Under the pieces are notes generated by a model. It searched no databases, had not been told where the DNA came from, and saw nothing but the letters and a program-made list of their open reading frames with translations. The position numbers and the translations under genes were made by a program. From Methanobacteriaceae archaeon (GTDB lineage Archaea > Methanobacteriota > Methanobacteria > Methanobacteriales > Methanobacteriaceae), in assembly GCA_017883605.1 (NCBI GenBank), contig JADGNH010000090.1, positions 1-7,804 on the forward strand: DNA of 7,804 nt. The letters run 5' to 3'. This document shows, one piece after another, positions 5,865 through 7,804 of the stretch. The number at the start of each line of letters is the position of its first letter. Position 1 is the first letter of the stretch.

Positions 5865-5871
5865 ATCACCT
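5865..5871 (-). promoter_or_regulatory. strong ribosome binding site of the DUF6448 gene
   Basis: AGGTGAT on the minus strand, three bases before ATG at 5861. It supports a start directly before the APHCD motif, with no room for a signal peptide. Confidence 0.8.
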
Positions 5872-5957
5872 GAACCTCATATAATTCCCTAAAAAATCTT
5901 AATCTTATCCAGAGTTAATCCTCTTGGTTTATTAGATAAATTAATCTCGGATAAAAT

Positions 5958-5994
5958 TCTAATCTTGGTTTTGAATATCTAATCTTGGTTTTGA
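5958..5994. repeat. 17-base direct repeat, period 20
   Basis: Two identical copies of tctaatcttggttttga (5958-5974 and 5978-5994) with a 3-base gap; a degenerate copy lies at 5915-5931. The position upstream of DUF6448 makes them candidate operator-like sites, but they could equally be slippage products. Confidence 0.7.
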
Positions 5995-6056
5995 GTAAAT
6001 CCTAACCTATGATAGTATTATGTTCCACTTGCTATTTATGTTGCACTATATCTTCT

Positions 6057-6096
6057 TTAAAATATTTAGCATTGTTGTTTTTATGAAATATTTTAA
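6057..6096. repeat. 11-base perfect inverted repeat
   Basis: TTAAAATATTT at 6057-6067 and its exact reverse complement at 6086-6096, separated by 18 bases. All A/T, so any hairpin would be weak; a dimeric protein site or TATA-like promoters in both directions are alternatives. Confidence 0.6.
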
Positions 6097-6154
6097 AAAA
6101 TCAAAAAAACCTCCTACTTCATCTATGAAGAAATAGAATCCCACATTAAAACAT

Positions 6155-6166
6155 AAAAATATAAAT
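6155..6166 (+). promoter_or_regulatory. TATA box of the first small-protein gene
   Basis: AAAAATATAAAT lies about 43 bases before ATG 6199. The same box, the same distance and a shared GATCATATTA leader segment occur before the paralogue at 6566, which strengthens the call. Predicted start of transcription is near 6186, which would exclude the in-frame ATG at 6184. Confidence 0.65.
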
Positions 6167-6189
6167 CCATCTTAGATCATATTATGGAT

Positions 6190-6195
6190 GGTGAT
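6190..6195 (+). promoter_or_regulatory. ribosome binding site deciding the start at 6199
   Basis: GGTGAT three bases before ATG 6199. An earlier in-frame ATG at 6184 has no such site and would lie at the predicted transcript end. Confidence 0.75.
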
Positions 6196-6198
6196 ATT

Positions 6199-6480
6199 AT
6201 GGATAAAAAGGCCGAAGAATTGATGAAAAAATGTGAAAATATGGATGATAGTAGTGTTATGGGCTCATGTAAGGTCATGTTGAAGATGATGGCCGAGAAA
6301 AATGTGGAATTAGAAGACAAGCCTAACGAAACCTACCTGGATATGGCGGAAAACCTATCCCCAAAGGATGTTTCAACGGTTCTTGCCCTGGCCCTTAAAG
6401 TAAGGGAAAGTGGCGATATTAAAGACGTAGAGCTTAAAAACGAAGCAAGTAGACTTATAAGAGCTATAGAAATGAGTTAA
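6199..6480 (+). CDS. small acidic Met-rich protein, copy 1 of paralogous pair
   Basis: A 93-residue protein of no family I recognise. It is about 55% identical by hand alignment (52 of 93 positions) to the next gene. It looks fully helical: a first segment with C12 and C24, then EKNVELED, PNETY, a conserved NLSPKDV turn (53-59), a helix with LALALKV, SGD and a last helix ending RLIRAIE. Nine methionines (four at positions 9, 15, 21 and 27) and the two cysteines, both kept in the paralogue, suggest metal or redox binding or an amphipathic surface; this is inference. There is no signal peptide or membrane segment. An upstream in-frame ATG at 6184 would add MDGDI, but the GGTGAT before 6199 and the matching layout of the paralogue favour 6199. 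Confidence 0.8.
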   Translation: MDKKAEELMKKCENMDDSSVMGSCKVMLKMMAEKNVELEDKPNETYLDMAENLSPKDVSTVLALALKVRESGDIKDVELKNEASRLIRAIEMS

Positions 6481-6521
6481 ATCTCAATTATGAGTTTGTT
6501 ACCGCGATGAAATTTTTTACT

Positions 6522-6532
6522 AAAATATAAAT
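6522..6532 (+). promoter_or_regulatory. TATA box of the second small-protein gene
   Basis: AAAATATAAAT, 44 bases before ATG 6566, almost identical in sequence and position to the box of the upstream paralogue. It implies that the second gene has its own promoter although it lies only 85 bases after the first. Confidence 0.65.
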
Positions 6533-6556
6533 TCTTTAATGATCATATTAGTTAAT

Positions 6557-6562
6557 GGTGAT
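6557..6562 (+). promoter_or_regulatory. ribosome binding site deciding the start at 6566
   Basis: GGTGAT, then AAA, then ATG at 6566. An ATG at 6539 in the same frame would add nine residues (MIILVNGDK) that simply read through the leader and this site. Confidence 0.85.
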
Positions 6563-6565
6563 AAA

Positions 6566-6853
6566 ATGGCAGATGAAAAAACTGAAAAGCTTATGGCTAA
6601 ATGTGAGGAAATGGCAGACGATCCAACTTTAATGAAGGAATGTAAAGTTCTGTTGGAAACTATGGATGAGAAAAACGTTGTAATGGAAGATGATCCTGAT
6701 CAAACTTATACCAATATGGTACAAAACATTTCTCCAAAAGATGTCCCCAAAGTTCTGGAAATGGCTCTTAAAATAGCAAGAAGTGGGGATACAGCGGACC
6801 CAGAACTTAAAATTGCTGCAGAGAGACTTATTAGGACATTAGAACCACTTTAA
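6566..6853 (+). CDS. small acidic Met-rich protein, copy 2 of paralogous pair
   Basis: A 95-residue paralogue of the preceding gene. Shared elements in order: L-M-x-K-C-E (9-14, with C13), C26-K-V, EKNV, ED-x-P, TY, N-x-SPKDV, ALK, SGD, ELK and RLIR. The cysteine spacing is C-x12-C here against C-x11-C in copy 1. Eight methionines and an acidic N-terminal half are kept. Only the helical core and both cysteines are strongly conserved, so they are probably functional. The function is unknown and I know no domain name for it. The reading frame is intact and the TATA box, leader and GGTGAT match copy 1, so both copies are probably expressed separately, perhaps under different modulation. A T-rich stretch follows the stop. 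Confidence 0.8.
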   Translation: MADEKTEKLMAKCEEMADDPTLMKECKVLLETMDEKNVVMEDDPDQTYTNMVQNISPKDVPKVLEMALKIARSGDTADPELKIAAERLIRTLEPL

Positions 6854-6876
6854 AGGATTTAAAATCTTTGAATATA

Positions 6877-6902
6877 TTTTTTTTAAATTCTTTTCCCTTT
6901 TT
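6877..6902 (+). terminator. T-tract terminator after the small-protein pair
   Basis: Eight T at 6877-6884, then TTTT and TTTTT runs to 6902, starting 24 bases after the stop. Archaeal RNA polymerase terminates on such tracts without a needed hairpin. Confidence 0.55.
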
Positions 6903-6952
6903 GAAAATCTTTAAAATCTTTTCTTCTATAATTTCCTTAAATTTTTAAAATC

Positions 6953-6992
6953 TTTTAAATTTTCCTACAACATTTTAAATTTTCCTACAACA
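6953..6992. repeat. perfect 20-base tandem repeat
   Basis: Two adjacent identical copies, 6953-6972 and 6973-6992, without a gap. No mismatch implies a recent duplication. Confidence 0.85.
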
Positions 6993-7041
6993 TCTCTTTA
7001 AATCTTAAAATCTTTTTCCTTAAATCTTTTCCTAAAATCTC

Positions 7042-7698
7042 TTAAAACCTTTTCCCCCGAACTTTGTTTATATCAAATATGGCAGTATCCGCTACAGCCA
7101 TCACAGCCATCACTCCCGCCTGTACAGGATCTGTTACTACCAGATCCGCCTTTTCTGGGACGTTCCCCGGCATATTAAGGCTGATGATTATGACGTCGTG
7201 ATCAGCTTTTATCTCCTGAATGGCCTCTGAAATTTTTCCACCCATGAGTGAACCGGCCAAAACCAGCGCACCCACACGGGGCAGCCTTCCCACAGCAGAG
7301 ACTGCTTCTGCAAGTTCTTTTTCACCCACCAGGGGGATGGTGTCCACACTTATCCGTTCACCCCTTATATTATGCCGGTCAGCTTCAGTTATGGCTCCCT
7401 GGGCCACCATAGCCACCTGGGCGCCGCCGCCGATTATGATGATTCTTTTCCCGTAGATTTCTCCCATGGAACGATAGGTCTCCACCTCTCGCACCTCATG
7501 GAAGTTTTTTACGTTATCTACAAAAAGCTCTAAGTTTTCCACACCCTCCAGTTCCATGTAAATAGATGCTAAATCCTTATTCTCGATGAAAAGATGGATG
7601 TAAATAATGTTTATTCCACATCGGGCCATCATATCAGTTATATCCCGCAGGACCCCTGGTTTATTACTGGCCTTTATGTTTACAGCGATTTCTCTCAT
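7042..7698 (-). CDS. ACT domain protein with C-terminal DUF5612 domain
   Basis: A 218-residue protein. Residues 1-75 form an ACT domain (NKPGV at 12-16, RDITDMMARCGINI), the usual small-molecule-sensing fold for amino acids. After a linker, RIIIIGGGAQ (85-94) begins a Rossmann-like domain with a GGG loop (90-92), LVLAGSLMGG (145-154) and ADLVVTDPVQAGVMAVMAVADTAIFD near the C-terminus. I assign this second part to the archaeal DUF5612 family from memory, with moderate certainty. No enzyme activity is known to me; the layout suggests that ligand binding by ACT controls a nucleotide- or phosphosugar-like binding domain. The last helix is hydrophobic but short and Ala-rich, not a clear membrane segment. 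GGGGT lies about seven bases before the ATG. It is not in an operon with anything visible here. Confidence 0.75.
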   Translation of the reverse strand: MREIAVNIKASNKPGVLRDITDMMARCGINIIYIHLFIENKDLASIYMELEGVENLELFVDNVKNFHEVREVETYRSMGEIYGKRIIIIGGGAQVAMVAQGAITEADRHNIRGERISVDTIPLVGEKELAEAVSAVGRLPRVGALVLAGSLMGGKISEAIQEIKADHDVIIISLNMPGNVPEKADLVVTDPVQAGVMAVMAVADTAIFDINKVRGKRF

Positions 7699-7733
7699 GG
7701 AGACCCCTTGAAAATTTGTTAAAGTAATTCAGT

Positions 7734-7749
7734 AAATTTTATAAAATTT
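7734..7749 (-). promoter_or_regulatory. palindromic TATA-like promoter of the ACT-DUF5612 gene
   Basis: AAATTTTATAAAATTT is a perfect 16-base palindrome about 44 bases before the ATG, fitting a start about 19 bases upstream of the codon. Overlapping and just upstream are two copies of aaatttctgtaa at 7744-7755 and 7760-7771 (period 16), one of which overlaps the TATA box, so they could be operator sites. This is inference. Confidence 0.5.
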
Positions 7750-7804
7750 CTGTAATTATAAATTTCTGTAAATTTTTATAAAGTATATATTAATTCTATT
7801 TCTG

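Larger units (their letters stand above)
5862..6198. other. divergent gene-free region with short repeats
   Basis: 337 bases between the divergent DUF6448 and small-protein genes. It holds: a direct repeat tctaatcttggttttga at 5958-5974 and 5978-5994 (identical, period 20) with a weaker relative at 5915-5931; a perfect 11-base inverted repeat TTAAAATATTT (6057-6067) and AAATATTTTAA (6086-6096) with an 18-base loop; a 5-bp hairpin CTTCA-TCTA-TGAAG (6117-6130); and the TATA-like box of the 6199 gene. A 17-codon open frame at 6083-6136 is considered separately. No clear TATA box for DUF6448 was found, and no tRNA-like fold. Confidence 0.6.
6854..7041. other. T-rich low-complexity spacer between convergent genes
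   Basis: 188 bases made largely of TTTAAA, AAAATCTT and TTTTCC words. It includes an 8-T run at 6877-6884 and further T-runs to 6902, which would serve as an archaeal terminator for the small-protein gene, and a perfect 20-base tandem duplication, ttttaaattttcctacaaca, at 6953-6972 and 6973-6992. AAAATCTT recurs about six times. It also lies 3' of the ACT-DUF5612 gene on the other strand. No coding frame is seen. Confidence 0.7.

Noticed and set aside
6184..6198. Earlier ATG start for the first small-protein gene
   Set aside because: The GGTGAT site lies inside this extension and positions 6199; the predicted transcript start is near 6186; the paralogue has no matching extension.
6539..6565. 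Earlier ATG start for the second small-protein gene
   Set aside because: It would translate the leader and its own ribosome binding site (NGDK from GGTGAT); 6566 is the sensible start.
7220..7456. Plus-strand ORF opposite the ACT-DUF5612 gene
   Set aside because: Ser/Ala/Pro-rich antisense translation typical of a shadow; the minus-strand gene has clear domains and a start site.

Overview
The window looks like chromosomal DNA of a methanogenic archaeon, most likely Methanobacterium or a close relative (Methanobacteriales). The evidence is: archaeal-only families (DUF366, a COG1665-type nucleotidyltransferase, an ACT-DUF5612 protein); 7-deazaguanine genes as used for archaeosine; GGTGAT-type ribosome binding sites a few bases before ATG; A/T-rich TATA-like boxes 40-45 bases before starts; and very A+T-rich intergenic DNA. 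The genus is an inference from style, not from a marker gene.

Left part (1-2434, minus strand): a probable operon DUF366 -> queD -> queE. DUF366 and queD overlap by one base (TAATG). A 271-base spacer separates queD and queE and holds a tandem array of small inverted repeats. The 3' end of queE is followed by a partly decayed duplicate of itself that runs to the window edge. QueD and QueE catalyse two consecutive steps towards preQ0, the precursor of archaeosine in tRNA. Upstream of DUF366 lies a half-length PPC/DUF296 gene that has lost its C-terminal half; its 5' end overlaps the promoter of the next gene.

Middle part (2468-4863, plus strand): a COG1665-type nucleotidyltransferase, probably read from a nearly leaderless transcript, then homoserine dehydrogenase (hom) with a C-terminal ACT domain, followed by a hairpin plus T-tract.

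Right-middle part (4989-5861, minus strand): a two-gene unit, a DUF6448 protein then a small cupin, both with strong Shine-Dalgarno sites. A 337-base gene-free region with several short repeats separates it from a divergent pair of paralogous small acidic Met- and Cys-containing proteins (6199-6480 and 6566-6853). Each of the pair keeps its own copy of the same promoter and leader, so the whole transcription unit was duplicated.

Right end (7042-7698, minus strand): an ACT-DUF5612 protein with a palindromic TATA-like promoter, separated from the small-protein pair by a T-rich low-complexity spacer containing a perfect 20-base tandem repeat.

I found no rRNA, tRNA, CRISPR array, transposase or phage gene. 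The best leads are the intercistronic inverted-repeat array before queE, DUF366 as a possible archaeosine-pathway partner, the duplicated small-protein module, and the decayed PPC gene.
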